In this document: positions 52,763-61,854 of the stretch, piece after piece
How positions within the stretch are numbered: position 1 is the first letter of the stretch
Layout: each line of letters opens with the position of its first letter
Source of the DNA: Bacteroidota bacterium
Lineage (GTDB): Bacteria > Bacteroidota > Bacteroidia > Flavobacteriales > Schleiferiaceae
NCBI GenBank assembly: GCA_003385605.1
Contig: QQUU01000034.1
Location: forward strand, 1-64,000
Length of the DNA: 64,000 bases
Direction: 5' to 3'
Position numbers and translations under genes: made by a program
Notes under the pieces: model-generated
What the model was told of the DNA's origin: nothing
The model's input: the letters and a program-made list of their open reading frames with translations, nothing else
Databases searched by the model: none

Positions 52763-53644
52763 ATGAAACAAAGAATTCCCGCTTTATTAAAGCCCGGCGA
52801 TTTGATCGGATTGAGTGCTACCGCAAGGTTTGCCACTAGGGAAATGATTTCAACGGCCAAGGCCTACATTGAAGCCGCGGGCTTCAACGTCTTTTATTCT
52901 GAAGACATTTTACTGCAGGACGGTCAGGTAGCTGGTACGAAAGAGGCGCGTATTCGTACGACCAATGCGCTCATTCACAACGAAGAAGTCAAGGCTATTT
53001 GGAACATCCGAGGCGGATATGGGAGCGCGGAAATTGTAGACCATATTGATTGGGACGCCTTGCAAGCGCAGCCTAAGTGGCTCATTGGTTTCTCAGACTT
53101 TACCACCTTTTTGTCGCATGCTTACCAAAAAGGCCTACCTAGTATTCATGCTGCTATGCCGGTAAGCTTCGAAAAAACGAATAAACAAGACCTCCAGGCC
53201 ACTTTTGCATTGCTGCAAAACGGACCAAAACCGCTTGCCCTTACCTCGACAGCAACCCCGTGTAGCGGAAAGGTTATTGGTGGGAATTTGAGCGTAATCT
53301 ACTCCATCTATGGAACGCCTTCCCTTCAAACATTGGAGGGTTCAGTGCTGCTGCTTGAGGATTTAGACGAATACCATTATCACCTCGACCGAATGCTCCT
53401 CGCTTTGGAACGAAAAGGTGCTTTTAATGGAGTAAGCGCTGTCCTGTTGGGCCAATTCTCTGATATCCATGACCACGATACACCTTGGGGAGACTCCGTA
53501 GAACATACCTTGGTCAAGTACTTTGAAGCCGCAGGAATTCAGGTACTTCAAAACATGCCTTTCGGGCATACTTCACGGCAGTTTCCAATTGTCATTGGCA
53601 GCCATGCTGAGATTTCCGAGCACGAAATCACTTTCACGCTCTAA
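52763..53644 (+). CDS. LD-carboxypeptidase, S66 family
   Basis: Trims D-Ala from peptidoglycan tetrapeptides during recycling. 293 residues: IWNIRGGYGSAEIVDHID, the nucleophile Ser in LIGFSDFTTFLSH, the Glu in LLLEDLDEYHYHLDRML, and the His in MPFGHTSRQFPIVIG, matching the Ser-Glu-His triad of MurA-independent LdcA enzymes. The ATG at 52763 is preferred to one six codons upstream because TATTTTTC (52751-52758), a near -7 box, lies between them. No signal peptide: cytoplasmic, as usual. Confidence 0.9.
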   Translation: MKQRIPALLKPGDLIGLSATARFATREMISTAKAYIEAAGFNVFYSEDILLQDGQVAGTKEARIRTTNALIHNEEVKAIWNIRGGYGSAEIVDHIDWDALQAQPKWLIGFSDFTTFLSHAYQKGLPSIHAAMPVSFEKTNKQDLQATFALLQNGPKPLALTSTATPCSGKVIGGNLSVIYSIYGTPSLQTLEGSVLLLEDLDEYHYHLDRMLLALERKGAFNGVSAVLLGQFSDIHDHDTPWGDSVEHTLVKYFEAAGIQVLQNMPFGHTSRQFPIVIGSHAEISEHEITFTL

Positions 53645-53699
53645 GCTGCTCATAACTTAGAGTTTTCCACCATTATTGCTCTTAGGCACCTTGTACAGC

Positions 53700-53707
53700 A
53701 ACCTTTG
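53700..53707 (+). promoter_or_regulatory. Near-consensus -7 box of yraN
   Basis: AACCTTTG, one base off TAnnTTTG, three bases before the ATG at 53711. Confidence 0.4.
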
Positions 53708-53710
53708 TAC

Positions 53711-54031
53711 ATGGATTATCGATTGTATGAAAAGCATGCGGCAGCCTACCTGAGGAATAACCATTGTGAGGTCCTGGCCGAAAACTACCGACGCTCGCGA
53801 ACCCAGATTGATGTAGTCGCTCGAAAAAATGGCGTGTTGATTGTTGCTGAAGTGAAATACCGGAAGCACGGAGGGCTTCCTGAAGGGCTTATTTCCCACG
53901 GACAAAAAGAGCGAATTCACCGAGAAATAGGTCCCTTAATGGTCAAGTACCACTGCAACGAATGGCAGCTACTGCTCTTCTTTTACCGAGCGAAAAGTTT
54001 CGTACCTGAAATAATTGACCTAGAATGTTAG
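53711..54031 (+). CDS. yraN: YraN/UPF0102 nuclease-fold protein
   Basis: 106 residues of the restriction-endonuclease-like fold. The active-site pattern is TQIDVVARKNGVLIVAEVKYR: the catalytic Asp and the later Glu-Val-Lys are present, while the family's Glu two places before the Asp is Gln. RRSRTQID and the C-terminal LFFYRA fit the family. The biological role is unknown, perhaps DNA repair or uptake. The start at 53711 is chosen from the promoter spacing and family length. Confidence 0.88.
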   Translation: MDYRLYEKHAAAYLRNNHCEVLAENYRRSRTQIDVVARKNGVLIVAEVKYRKHGGLPEGLISHGQKERIHREIGPLMVKYHCNEWQLLLFFYRAKSFVPEIIDLEC

Positions 54032-54073
54032 TCATTCCCTCGCTTTCGTAGTGCTAATGGCCTCGAACTAAGC

Positions 54074-54081
54074 TAACTTTG
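54074..54081 (+). promoter_or_regulatory. -7 box of the pseudouridine-synthase-like gene
   Basis: TAACTTTG matches TAnnTTTG exactly, 17 bases before the ATG at 54099. Confidence 0.6.
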
Positions 54082-54098
54082 CAGAAAATATTCCTGCC

Positions 54099-55001
54099 AT
54101 GCGCAACAGTCGTTCTAATAGCAACGGACCTCGTCGAGGAAAGTCTCAAAACTCAAACAATCGCTTTGCGAGTGGGCCTAAGAAAACTTGGGACCGCGAG
54201 GAAAAAGGTGACCGTCCGCAGCGAGGTGCTCGTCCTGCGAAGAAATACAGAGGCGTTCGCAGCAAAACTGCGGAGCAACTCAGCGGTGCTAGCGACGAAG
54301 TTCGTTTGAATAAGTATTTATCGAATGCAGGCATTTGTTCGCGTCGCGAGGCCGATGACCTCATAGGCGCGGGATTGGTTTCGGTCAACAATAAAGTGGT
54401 GACTTCGATGGGCTATAAAGTAAAGCCTACGGATGTCGTGAAATACAATGGCACCACGTTGAAGACAGATAAAATGCGTTATGTGCTTTTAAATAAGCCC
54501 AAGGGGTTCCTCGCTTCGATGGACGATCCTAAAGCGCGCAAGACTGTTCTTGAACTTGTCGGAAATGCTTGCAACGAAAGAATCTACCCTGTTGGGCAGA
54601 TGGAGCGCGGCAGCACTGGTGTACTATTGTTTACCAACGATGCGGATACTGCAAAAAAATTGACCAAAGGAGTCAATGGCGCCGCGAACATCTATCATAT
54701 AGTGCTTGATAAGCCGTTAAGTAAACAACAGCTCGATACCATTGCAGCAGGCACTGTCCTAGAAGATGGACCAGTTCCGGTGGAGGAAATCAATTTTACC
54801 GACGAGAAGAACAAGCGCGAATTAGGCATGCGTATTCACGTAAACAAGCCTCGTATAGTACGCCGTCTATTTGCTCACTACGGTTTCGAGGTAGAAAAAT
54901 TGGACCGCGTATCCTTCGCAGGTCTAACTAAAAAGAGATTAAACAGAGGCGATTACAGGCACCTCGATGCTAAAGAGGTGGGCTTCTTAAAAACGAGATA
55001 A
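54099..55001 (+). CDS. RsuA/RluB-family pseudouridine synthase homologue with a changed catalytic residue
   Basis: 300 residues: a basic disordered N terminus (about 1-65), an S4 RNA-binding domain (about 67-115, VRLNKYLSNAGICSRREADD), and a RluB/RsuA catalytic domain. The motif that normally reads GRxD...GLL is GQMERGSTGVLL here (166-177): Arg167 is Gln and the catalytic Asp169 is Glu. Other motifs (VLLNKPKGFLAS, YHIVLDKPLS, RRLFAHYGFEVEKLDRV) are intact. It may bind rRNA without making pseudouridine, or use Glu. Four bases before the AsmA gene. Confidence 0.9.
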   Translation: MRNSRSNSNGPRRGKSQNSNNRFASGPKKTWDREEKGDRPQRGARPAKKYRGVRSKTAEQLSGASDEVRLNKYLSNAGICSRREADDLIGAGLVSVNNKVVTSMGYKVKPTDVVKYNGTTLKTDKMRYVLLNKPKGFLASMDDPKARKTVLELVGNACNERIYPVGQMERGSTGVLLFTNDADTAKKLTKGVNGAANIYHIVLDKPLSKQQLDTIAAGTVLEDGPVPVEEINFTDEKNKRELGMRIHVNKPRIVRRLFAHYGFEVEKLDRVSFAGLTKKRLNRGDYRHLDAKEVGFLKTR

Positions 55002-55005
55002 TCGA

Positions 55006-57405
55006 ATGCGCAAGGCATTGAAGGTTCTTGGTATACTGCTCGCAATTGTGGTGTTGCTGCTAGGTGGCGCCGCCGGGTACATTTATACGCAACAAGATAC
55101 CATCATCGCCGGCGGCGTAGCGAAGATTAACGAGCAGCTCAAGGCACCCGTTTCTGTGGGTAGTATAGAACTTGATTTGCTCGGTGGATTCCCTAGAGTA
55201 AGAATCGCACTGAATGATGTGCGTATCGAAGATCCCCTCCGTAAAAACGAATTTCTCCTAGAGGCCCAATATGTGGGTCTAGGCATGAACGTATTTTCCG
55301 TTATTCAAGGGGAATATGTAGTCGAAGAATTAAGTGTAAGTGAAGGCCGTTTGCATTTGTTCGACAATGGGAAAGAAGCGAATTGGGATTTGTTTAATTC
55401 CACAGAAGGTGATGCGTCCACGAGCGTCGGGTTGGACCGCGTTGCACTTCAGAATTTGGCCCTTACCTACCTTGCCCCTGCAGACGGTATCGACTATACG
55501 TGTTATGCAAATAGTGCTATTCTTTCCGGGATCATTGATGAAGCAATCACCTTGAGTGGGCGCGCAGATCTCATAGAAAATGAGCTGCGTTTAGATCGAG
55601 AACTCTGGGTACGTGAGGCAGCACTTGCAGGGGCCTTCGAGTTTAAAAGCGAAGGAGATAACTGGGAGATTTCCTCGTCAAAAATTAATGTAAATGGCGG
55701 CGCTTTGAGCGGCGCTTTAAATCAAGACGGTGGTGAATTGGCCCTAGAAACTGGCGATCTATTGCCCGTAATGGAAAGCTTACCGCTGCTCGAATTTGAA
55801 GATATTTCTATCGAGAAATTCAACAGCTCGCTGCGCTGGAAAGGAACCTACGATCAGTGGGCGCTATACCTTCAACCAGCGGGTAGCGCATTCTCTTACA
55901 AAGGAATTTCCATTTCAGACTGCAGTGCCAGCGTTGATATTCTTTGGGACGATGTTCCTAGCATCAACATTGAAAATATCGCCCTGAAAACAACCACAGG
56001 AGAGTTGCGCGGTTCAGCTTCTCTGGACGGTAAAAAACCATTGTTGAGTGCCAATGTTGAGGGCGGCTCTAACCTGAGTGAACTCTTCGCGTTTGTGGAG
56101 GTAGAAACCTTGATCAACCCTATGGGATTCTGGAGCGGCACCGAGCTTACCATTGCACAACGCTTTAACAATTGGGATGAGTTTGAGCCCATTGGAGAGA
56201 CTGTGTTTGAAGGGGATTTACAGTTGAAAGAGGTGAGCTTTGGGATCAGCGAGAGTAACATCAACTTTGAAAATCTTGAGGCGGAATTAACCGTAAAAGG
56301 CAATGATATCAGAGTCGATCGCTGCTTTGTGCAGAGTGGACCAAACAACGCAGTGGCCACAGGAGCTGTCCTTGATGCATTAAACGGCCGACCACAAGTA
56401 GCGTTGCGCCTAGAAAGCCCGACCATAGATGCAGACCCCCTACTCTTTTGGGAGTTTGAAGATGGTGAAGACCAGGACGATGATTTCGGGTTCGATTTTG
56501 AGGTGGACCTCTTCATCGACAACCTCAACCTAGGTAAGTTCGACGGTAAAGGATTGCGAGGAACCATTTACAACCGAGGCACAAAGCTTTTAGGAAGGGA
56601 AATGCGCATCGACGGATGTGGCGGAACCTTCAGAGGGAATTGGGCCCTGGCAGAAGAATCTACGGGCAGCCGCTTCTGGAGTTCTGCATCCTGCACGACC
56701 ATAGAAATGGACCAACTTTTAAAAAGCTTCGACAGCTTTGATATTGAAGACCTGGATGAAAGTAATTTGAAAGGGACAGTGAACGCGACAGCGGAATTGA
56801 CTTTCCACTTCGATAGAGAATGGGACGTCATCTCAAAGCGGACCAGTATTGATGCTGAGGCGGAGGTTCGCAATGGAACCTTACAGAACTACGCACCGCT
56901 TCAAGAGCTTAGTGCCTTTGTGGACCGCGACGAACTCTCCCGCATAGACTTTCCCTATTTAAAGGGACCGTTCCAGATTCGTGGAGATACCTTAATTATA
57001 CCAGAGACTCGCGTGGACAATAGTGCCATCAATCTATGGGTGAACGGTTGGCAGAATCTAGAGACCGATGATATCGAATATAGCATCAGGATTGGGCTTA
57101 AAGATTTGGCCTTGCGTGGTAAAAATTCGAATCGCGATTTGGGAACTTGGGTGGCAGAAGCTGAAACAGAAAATCAGCCCTACATGAGGCTTCTTGTGGG
57201 CTGTAACCTGGACGATCCGTGCATCAGCTTGGACCGACAGCAGATTCGCACCTCCTTAAAGTCGACCATTAAGCAAGAGAAAGAAGACCTAAAGACGCTC
57301 TTCAAGCGCGACGAAGAGGAGGAACGTCAAAACGACAGGAATAAGGGCAGTTTTGAATTGCTCTGGCCGGAATCGGACAGCCTTCAGGTTCACTTAGGGC
57401 GGTAA
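55006..57405 (+). CDS. AsmA-family envelope protein
   Basis: 799 residues. One N-terminal membrane anchor (LKVLGILLAIVVLLLGGAAGYIY), then a long beta-rich periplasmic part. The N-terminal AsmA pattern is LKAPVSVGSIELDLLGGFPRVRIALNDVRIEDP, shown here as two pieces of one strand-rich block, and the C-terminal part has further repeats (LKGPFQIRGDTLIIPETRVDNSA). Proteins of this bridge type are thought to move lipids between membranes. Cotranscribed with the pseudouridine-synthase-like gene; convergent with the AlkD-like gene, one base between stops. Confidence 0.85.
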   Translation: MRKALKVLGILLAIVVLLLGGAAGYIYTQQDTIIAGGVAKINEQLKAPVSVGSIELDLLGGFPRVRIALNDVRIEDPLRKNEFLLEAQYVGLGMNVFSVIQGEYVVEELSVSEGRLHLFDNGKEANWDLFNSTEGDASTSVGLDRVALQNLALTYLAPADGIDYTCYANSAILSGIIDEAITLSGRADLIENELRLDRELWVREAALAGAFEFKSEGDNWEISSSKINVNGGALSGALNQDGGELALETGDLLPVMESLPLLEFEDISIEKFNSSLRWKGTYDQWALYLQPAGSAFSYKGISISDCSASVDILWDDVPSINIENIALKTTTGELRGSASLDGKKPLLSANVEGGSNLSELFAFVEVETLINPMGFWSGTELTIAQRFNNWDEFEPIGETVFEGDLQLKEVSFGISESNINFENLEAELTVKGNDIRVDRCFVQSGPNNAVATGAVLDALNGRPQVALRLESPTIDADPLLFWEFEDGEDQDDDFGFDFEVDLFIDNLNLGKFDGKGLRGTIYNRGTKLLGREMRIDGCGGTFRGNWALAEESTGSRFWSSASCTTIEMDQLLKSFDSFDIEDLDESNLKGTVNATAELTFHFDREWDVISKRTSIDAEAEVRNGTLQNYAPLQELSAFVDRDELSRIDFPYLKGPFQIRGDTLIIPETRVDNSAINLWVNGWQNLETDDIEYSIRIGLKDLALRGKNSNRDLGTWVAEAETENQPYMRLLVGCNLDDPCISLDRQQIRTSLKSTIKQEKEDLKTLFKRDEEEERQNDRNKGSFELLWPESDSLQVHLGR

Positions 57406-57406
57406 A

Positions 57407-58126
57407 CTACTTTGGGGCGAACGTCGCCAAGAACTGATTTCGGTGGTCCTTTCCTGCCTTTTCCAATCCAATGCGTACAATCAAACGCGTATATAATCCT
57501 TCCTGTAGGTAGGCCGCCATATGATCTTCGGCCAATTCAGGTTGCTGCTGCCACAAACATTTCATCAACCAGCCAATGGCCTTTTGTAAAATCTCAGGGG
57601 CATCCTCTGCAGCTACTGGTGCGTAGGCAAGTAATTCATCGTACCTGCCTTGCTTCAACATCCACAGCTGTGCCACAATGGCCGCACGCTTCTTCCACAC
57701 GTTCGGACTTTCAAGCAATTCCTCCAACGTAGAATAATCGCCCGTATTAAAGGCGTGTTGCCCAAAAATCTTGTGTGCACATGTATCTACCAGATCCCAG
57801 TTGTTGATGCCTTCAAAACAGCTGTACAACACATCGTGCCAATGCTGCCGGCGTTTACGCTCCTTCCCATAGTAACGCATTAACGTAAAAAGTGCTGTGT
57901 GACGCACCTCGTGAATGGGGTGCACAAGACCGCTGCGCAAAACACGCTCGTCCCACTGATCGAAGTATACTTTAGCGACCTTCTGGCGGTCGGGAACCAT
58001 CACGCCCATGAACGTATCGCCTTCGGCATAGCCACCTTCAAACGTTTGAAAGTAGCGCATGAAGTCATTGATGCGGTCCGGCCGGGCATGCGGCATTAAA
58101 GCCTCGTGAATAGGGTGCAGCTGCAT
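57407..58126 (-). CDS. AlkD-like DNA alkylation repair protein
   Basis: 239 residues of HEAT-like helical repeats, as in AlkC/AlkD glycosylases that remove 3- and 7-methylpurines. Family motifs: HEVRHTALFTLMRYY, the substrate-site INNWDLVDTCAHKI (Trp and Asp), NVWKKRAAIVAQLWML, and LQKAIGWLMKCLWQQQPE. The ATG shares one base with the aminopeptidase stop (TAATG), so the two are coupled. Confidence 0.9.
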   Translation of the reverse strand: MQLHPIHEALMPHARPDRINDFMRYFQTFEGGYAEGDTFMGVMVPDRQKVAKVYFDQWDERVLRSGLVHPIHEVRHTALFTLMRYYGKERKRRQHWHDVLYSCFEGINNWDLVDTCAHKIFGQHAFNTGDYSTLEELLESPNVWKKRAAIVAQLWMLKQGRYDELLAYAPVAAEDAPEILQKAIGWLMKCLWQQQPELAEDHMAAYLQEGLYTRLIVRIGLEKAGKDHRNQFLATFAPK

Positions 58127-60078
58127 TACATCTGCTCAGCAAACAGAGCATCCAAAGTACCCTGCGCCAACGGGTGGTACGACGCTCTCGAGTCCATGTA
58201 AATCTTCTTGGCCCAAGCTTGGCGTTTTTCATCGCCTTCCAACATGCTTTGGTACATAGGTACGATAAACTTGCGACGTCCTACGCTGCCCAAGAAGCTC
58301 TCGACTTTCTTAGTGTAGATGTCGTTGTCGTAGCCCTCAAAACCTGTCTTGAGGATAGCGGAATACCATGCCGCCACAATCTCAGGATTTGGACTGCCGC
58401 TGAAACCATAGTTCCCGTCTGCCAACGCATAATGTCCTTCCGTAGCACCTCCGGCCTCAAGACCTCTGATGTAGCGGAGCCATTCCTGGGTGGTCCAGCG
58501 GATGGTCGTTTCTTGCGGCAGATAGGCCATACTCCGTGCATCCGCTGCATCCGGATCCACATTCAACATCATGGCTACAGCATCATCTACTACGACGAAT
58601 CGGTTCGAAGCTGGGAACGGACAGTTCACAGGCAGACCAGTGCCGTATACCCACTGTTCTACACCCACTTTATCCCATTGCTCCTGAGTCATCACCCCAG
58701 CCAATTCCTGCAGGAAGACTTCAGTAACCATAGTTTTGAACTTGTACTTGTCGAAGTAGTAGGTTAAGAATTCGTCCCACTTTTCGCGGCCCACCGTATT
58801 CTCACACAGGCGCAAGAAGTGGAACCCTTTATCGTAGGCAATGGCATTGACACCATCGTCCGGATTCTTGCCCTTCAAATCTTGTTTCAAAGAGGTCGCC
58901 TCCACATTTTCTTCCAGCATCACGGCCAATTCCTTTTGCAAATCGTCGTAGCTCAATGCCTCGAGCATGTCCGCAAAATCGACCCCGTAAAGTTTTTCCA
59001 TAATGCGCATCTCGAAGTACACCGTGAATCCTTCATTGATCCAGAAGTCGTTCCAGGTAGCGTTGGTCACCAAATTTCCGCTCCAACTATGCGCCAATTC
59101 GTGCGCAATCAAGCTCACCAAGCTCATGTCACCCACGACAACCGTTGGCGTCAAGAAGGTTAATCTTGGGTTTTCCATCCCTCCAAACGGGAAAGACGGC
59201 GGGAGTACAAGCATGTCGTAACGTCCCCAATAATACGGGCCGTACATCTCCTCTGCATCTGCTATCATATCCTCGGTCTGTGCAAACTCGTAAGCCGCAT
59301 TGCGCACCATTTCCGGTTCGGCATATACCCCCGAGCGCTCGCCCAAAGGAATGAACGCTAGATCACCCACACCCAATGCGAGCAAGTAAGAAGGTATAGG
59401 CTGCGGCATGCTAAATTCATAGATGCCCTCGTCGTTTTTCTGTGTTGGGTTTGAGGCACTCATCAGCGCCAACACCTCCTTCGGCACCTTCACGGTCGCC
59501 TCATAGGTAAACCTCACCCCTGGACGATCTTGACAAGGCACCCAAGTCCTTGCAAGGATGGCTTGACTTTGTGTAAACAAGAACGGCTGACGCTTCCCTT
59601 GCGTCAATTCTGCCGGGTACCATTGCAGCGCCTCAGCCTCTGGTGAGGTCTTGTACAATATGCTTATGGTCTTAGCGCCAGGTGCAGGAACCACCAACGC
59701 TGAACCCAACAAAGGGTCGTCGCCCTCAATGGCAAATAATGCGCGGCTTCCATCCACCAATACCTCATTTACCTGCAAATCCTTAATATCAAAAATGACC
59801 GTATCGCCATGACCCTCTTCTAGGGTCCAAACTGCATTTGCAGTGATGACTTCCTTTTCAAAATCTACCGCTGCTTCCCAATTCAAATGCGTCACTTTCG
59901 ATTCCTCACGCGAATAGCTGTGTGGATCTTCGAACAGCTCAGCGCGTACAGACGTATCTGCTTCCACCACTACTTTAGTGGGCTGTGGCGCAGCGGCAGG
60001 TGCTGCAGTTTCTTGATTACAAGCTGTGAAAACTAGGGCCGACACAGCGGCTATGCTCAGGGAAAAACGTATTTTCAT
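58126..60078 (-). CDS. M1-family aminopeptidase (LTA4-hydrolase-like), lipoprotein
   Basis: 650 residues. Lipoprotein signal with Cys20 (SALVFTACNQE), then the M1 architecture: N-terminal beta domain, GGMENPRLTFLTP (GxMEN), and the zinc site HELAHSWSGNLVTNATWNDF with the third ligand in WINEGFTVYFE (HExxH-18-E). The C-terminal helical domain resembles leukotriene A4 hydrolase. It should remove N-terminal residues from peptides in the periplasm or at the surface. First gene of a two-gene unit with the AlkD-like gene. Confidence 0.95.
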   Translation of the reverse strand: MKIRFSLSIAAVSALVFTACNQETAAPAAAPQPTKVVVEADTSVRAELFEDPHSYSREESKVTHLNWEAAVDFEKEVITANAVWTLEEGHGDTVIFDIKDLQVNEVLVDGSRALFAIEGDDPLLGSALVVPAPGAKTISILYKTSPEAEALQWYPAELTQGKRQPFLFTQSQAILARTWVPCQDRPGVRFTYEATVKVPKEVLALMSASNPTQKNDEGIYEFSMPQPIPSYLLALGVGDLAFIPLGERSGVYAEPEMVRNAAYEFAQTEDMIADAEEMYGPYYWGRYDMLVLPPSFPFGGMENPRLTFLTPTVVVGDMSLVSLIAHELAHSWSGNLVTNATWNDFWINEGFTVYFEMRIMEKLYGVDFADMLEALSYDDLQKELAVMLEENVEATSLKQDLKGKNPDDGVNAIAYDKGFHFLRLCENTVGREKWDEFLTYYFDKYKFKTMVTEVFLQELAGVMTQEQWDKVGVEQWVYGTGLPVNCPFPASNRFVVVDDAVAMMLNVDPDAADARSMAYLPQETTIRWTTQEWLRYIRGLEAGGATEGHYALADGNYGFSGSPNPEIVAAWYSAILKTGFEGYDNDIYTKKVESFLGSVGRRKFIVPMYQSMLEGDEKRQAWAKKIYMDSRASYHPLAQGTLDALFAEQM

Positions 60079-60113
60079 GGGTGTATTTTCTAATGCAACC
60101 CAATTTACCGCAA

Positions 60114-60467
60114 ATGAAACAAAATAATAGCCTTCTTACCCGTCTTATCGTTTCTTCCCTATCTGTTTTCCTCGCCGGTTGGCTCTTGCCTGGAGTTCAA
60201 ATAGAAAGCTTTACCACGGCGGTTGGAATTGCTATTGTTTTGGGATTACTCAATGCGACGCTCAAACCGCTGCTCATTGTCATTACCATTCCTATTACCG
60301 TGATGAGCCTCGGTCTATTTCTGCTCATCATCAACGCCATTATTATTGGCGTGGCGGACCAGTGGATCGATGGACTTTACGTGCGAAGCACATGGACGGC
60401 CATACTCTTCAGCTTCCTGATTTCTACAATTAGTTCGTGGATGTACCGCTGGGGAGAGAACAGGTAA
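60114..60467 (+). CDS. Phage-holin-family (PF04020-type) membrane protein
   Basis: 117 residues from the ATG at 60114. Four hydrophobic segments cover most of the chain (LIVSSLSVFLAGWLLPGVQI, VGIAIVLGLLNATLKPLLIV, ITVMSLGLFLLIINAIIIGV, AILFSFLISTISSWMY). The NATLKPLL and PITVMSLGLFLLIINAII pattern is that of the PF04020 family, found in non-phage genomes with unknown role despite the name. Its stop touches that of convergent murI with no gap. Confidence 0.85.
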   Translation: MKQNNSLLTRLIVSSLSVFLAGWLLPGVQIESFTTAVGIAIVLGLLNATLKPLLIVITIPITVMSLGLFLLIINAIIIGVADQWIDGLYVRSTWTAILFSFLISTISSWMYRWGENR

Positions 60468-61247
60468 TTAATCCTCTAGACGTACGAGTTCCCATTGCGC
60501 ATCAATGCCAAAGGTCTTTTCAGCAAGTCGCAGGAAATTATCCGTGCGATCACTGAGGTAAAATGCATTGCCTTCGCTTTGCTCACCTTTCCAATGTTTG
60601 GCAACGGCCTCAGCAACTATAGAAGGGGCATCTACCCATTGTACTCCTGAAAGAATAGAAGCTGCAGCCTCCTCTAATAACGGGTAATGTGTACAGCCAG
60701 GAACAAGCGAAGTGATGCCGTTCATGGCCGGGTCTTTTAAGTAATGCGCTAGAACACTTGCATCTATACCTGTCCCTAGAAATCCGTCTTCGATTAAAGG
60801 AACAAGCAATGGTGTAGCCAATGCTTGAAGCTCCACCTTGTTGTTTTTGGCTGCAAGTTTCTCAGAGTAGGCACCGCTGCGAACCGTGGCGCGGGTGCCA
60901 AGCAAGCCCACCTTTTGTGGGGAAAGGGACGCTAGATAATCGACCACCGGGTCAATCACATTAACGAATGTCAATTCAGGAAATCGCTCTTCCAAGGCTT
61001 TACCTGCAGCTGCACTAGCGCTGTTACAAGCAATGACGATAAGTCCGCAGCCTTGGTCTTTTAAGAACTGTACAATCTCAGTACTGTAGCCAACGATGGC
61101 CTCGTCACTTTTATCTCCGTAAGGAAGGTGAAGCGTATCGCCATAATAGACTTTGGCAGCATCGGGTAGCATCTTATTGAGCGCACGAAGCACCGTAAGA
61201 CCTCCCAGTCCACTATCAAATAAGCCTATTTTTCCAATGCTACTCAT
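60468..61247 (-). CDS. murI: Glutamate racemase
   Basis: Makes D-glutamate for peptidoglycan. 259 residues from the ATG at 61247, next to the conserved start IGLFDSGLGGLTVLRAL; an in-frame ATG at 61277 would add ten residues overlapping the terminator. Catalytic cysteines are in VIACNSASAAA and VPGCTHYPLL; YYGDTLHLPYGDKS is also typical. Located after bamA-skp-skp on the same strand, beyond a terminator. Confidence 0.96.
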   Translation of the reverse strand: MSSIGKIGLFDSGLGGLTVLRALNKMLPDAAKVYYGDTLHLPYGDKSDEAIVGYSTEIVQFLKDQGCGLIVIACNSASAAAGKALEERFPELTFVNVIDPVVDYLASLSPQKVGLLGTRATVRSGAYSEKLAAKNNKVELQALATPLLVPLIEDGFLGTGIDASVLAHYLKDPAMNGITSLVPGCTHYPLLEEAAASILSGVQWVDAPSIVAEAVAKHWKGEQSEGNAFYLSDRTDNFLRLAEKTFGIDAQWELVRLED

Positions 61248-61276
61248 GCCGTGTAAACTTACCAATAATCTAGCCA

Positions 61277-61313
61277 TAAAAAACCCCTCGTCGGCTTCGC
61301 CAACAAGGGGTCT
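61277..61313 (-). terminator. Terminator of the bamA-skp-skp unit
   Basis: ACCCCTTGTTGGC / GCCGACGAGGGGT stem on the minus strand followed by a T run (61278-61283). It ends about 20 bases after the second skp stop. Confidence 0.88.
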
Positions 61314-61333
61314 AAAAATCTATTTCTTTCGGC

Positions 61334-61843
61334 TTATTGGATGCCCAACTCAGCCTTAACAAGCGGCATGATATCTTCACCACCGTCCAGATAAACAACT
61401 ACTGCTTTTGAAGCTGAAGCGTCTAGAACGTAAGCGAACCCATTGTCAGCAGCTACTTTATTTACTGCCTCTTGTGCCTTTTCGATGATAGGCAACATGA
61501 GATCCATCTGCTTACGCTGAAGTTCTTGCTGAGCACTCTGATTGAACGCCATGATGCGCTGTCCCATAGCTTCTAATTCTTCTTGCTCCTTCTGAAGACG
61601 CAACTGAGTCCACGTGTCTACGTTTGCCTGTGCGTTCTGCATCTTGGTCATGTACTCTTCCTGCATCGCTTGAGCATCGCCCTCAAGTTGGCCTTGGTAC
61701 TTTTCAATTTCTGCTTGTGCTGCCTGAGTCTCTGGCATAACTGCCAATAGCTCATCAACATTAATGTGACCTACTTTTTGCTGAGCAACTGAGGTTGTAG
61801 CAAAGCCCAATGTCAAGGCAAGTGCGAGTAATACTCTTTTCAT
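61334..61843 (-). CDS. OmpH/Skp-family periplasmic chaperone
   Basis: 169 residues. Signal peptide LLALALTLGFATTSVAQQ; then KVGHINVDELLAVMPETQAAQ and a long coiled coil (about 40-130) that forms the tentacles; C terminus with VDxxASKAVVVY-type strand. Holds unfolded outer-membrane proteins on the way to BamA. Second of two skp-like genes, 11 bases apart. Confidence 0.93.
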   Translation of the reverse strand: MKRVLLALALTLGFATTSVAQQKVGHINVDELLAVMPETQAAQAEIEKYQGQLEGDAQAMQEEYMTKMQNAQANVDTWTQLRLQKEQEELEAMGQRIMAFNQSAQQELQRKQMDLMLPIIEKAQEAVNKVAADNGFAYVLDASASKAVVVYLDGGEDIMPLVKAELGIQ

Positions 61844-61854
61844 TTCTATTGTTT

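Noticed and set aside
55896-56567. A 223-codon minus-strand frame inside the AsmA gene
   Set aside because: Composition is Ser/Arg/Leu-rich as expected for the reverse of a beta-rich gene, and the AsmA frame is clearly coding.
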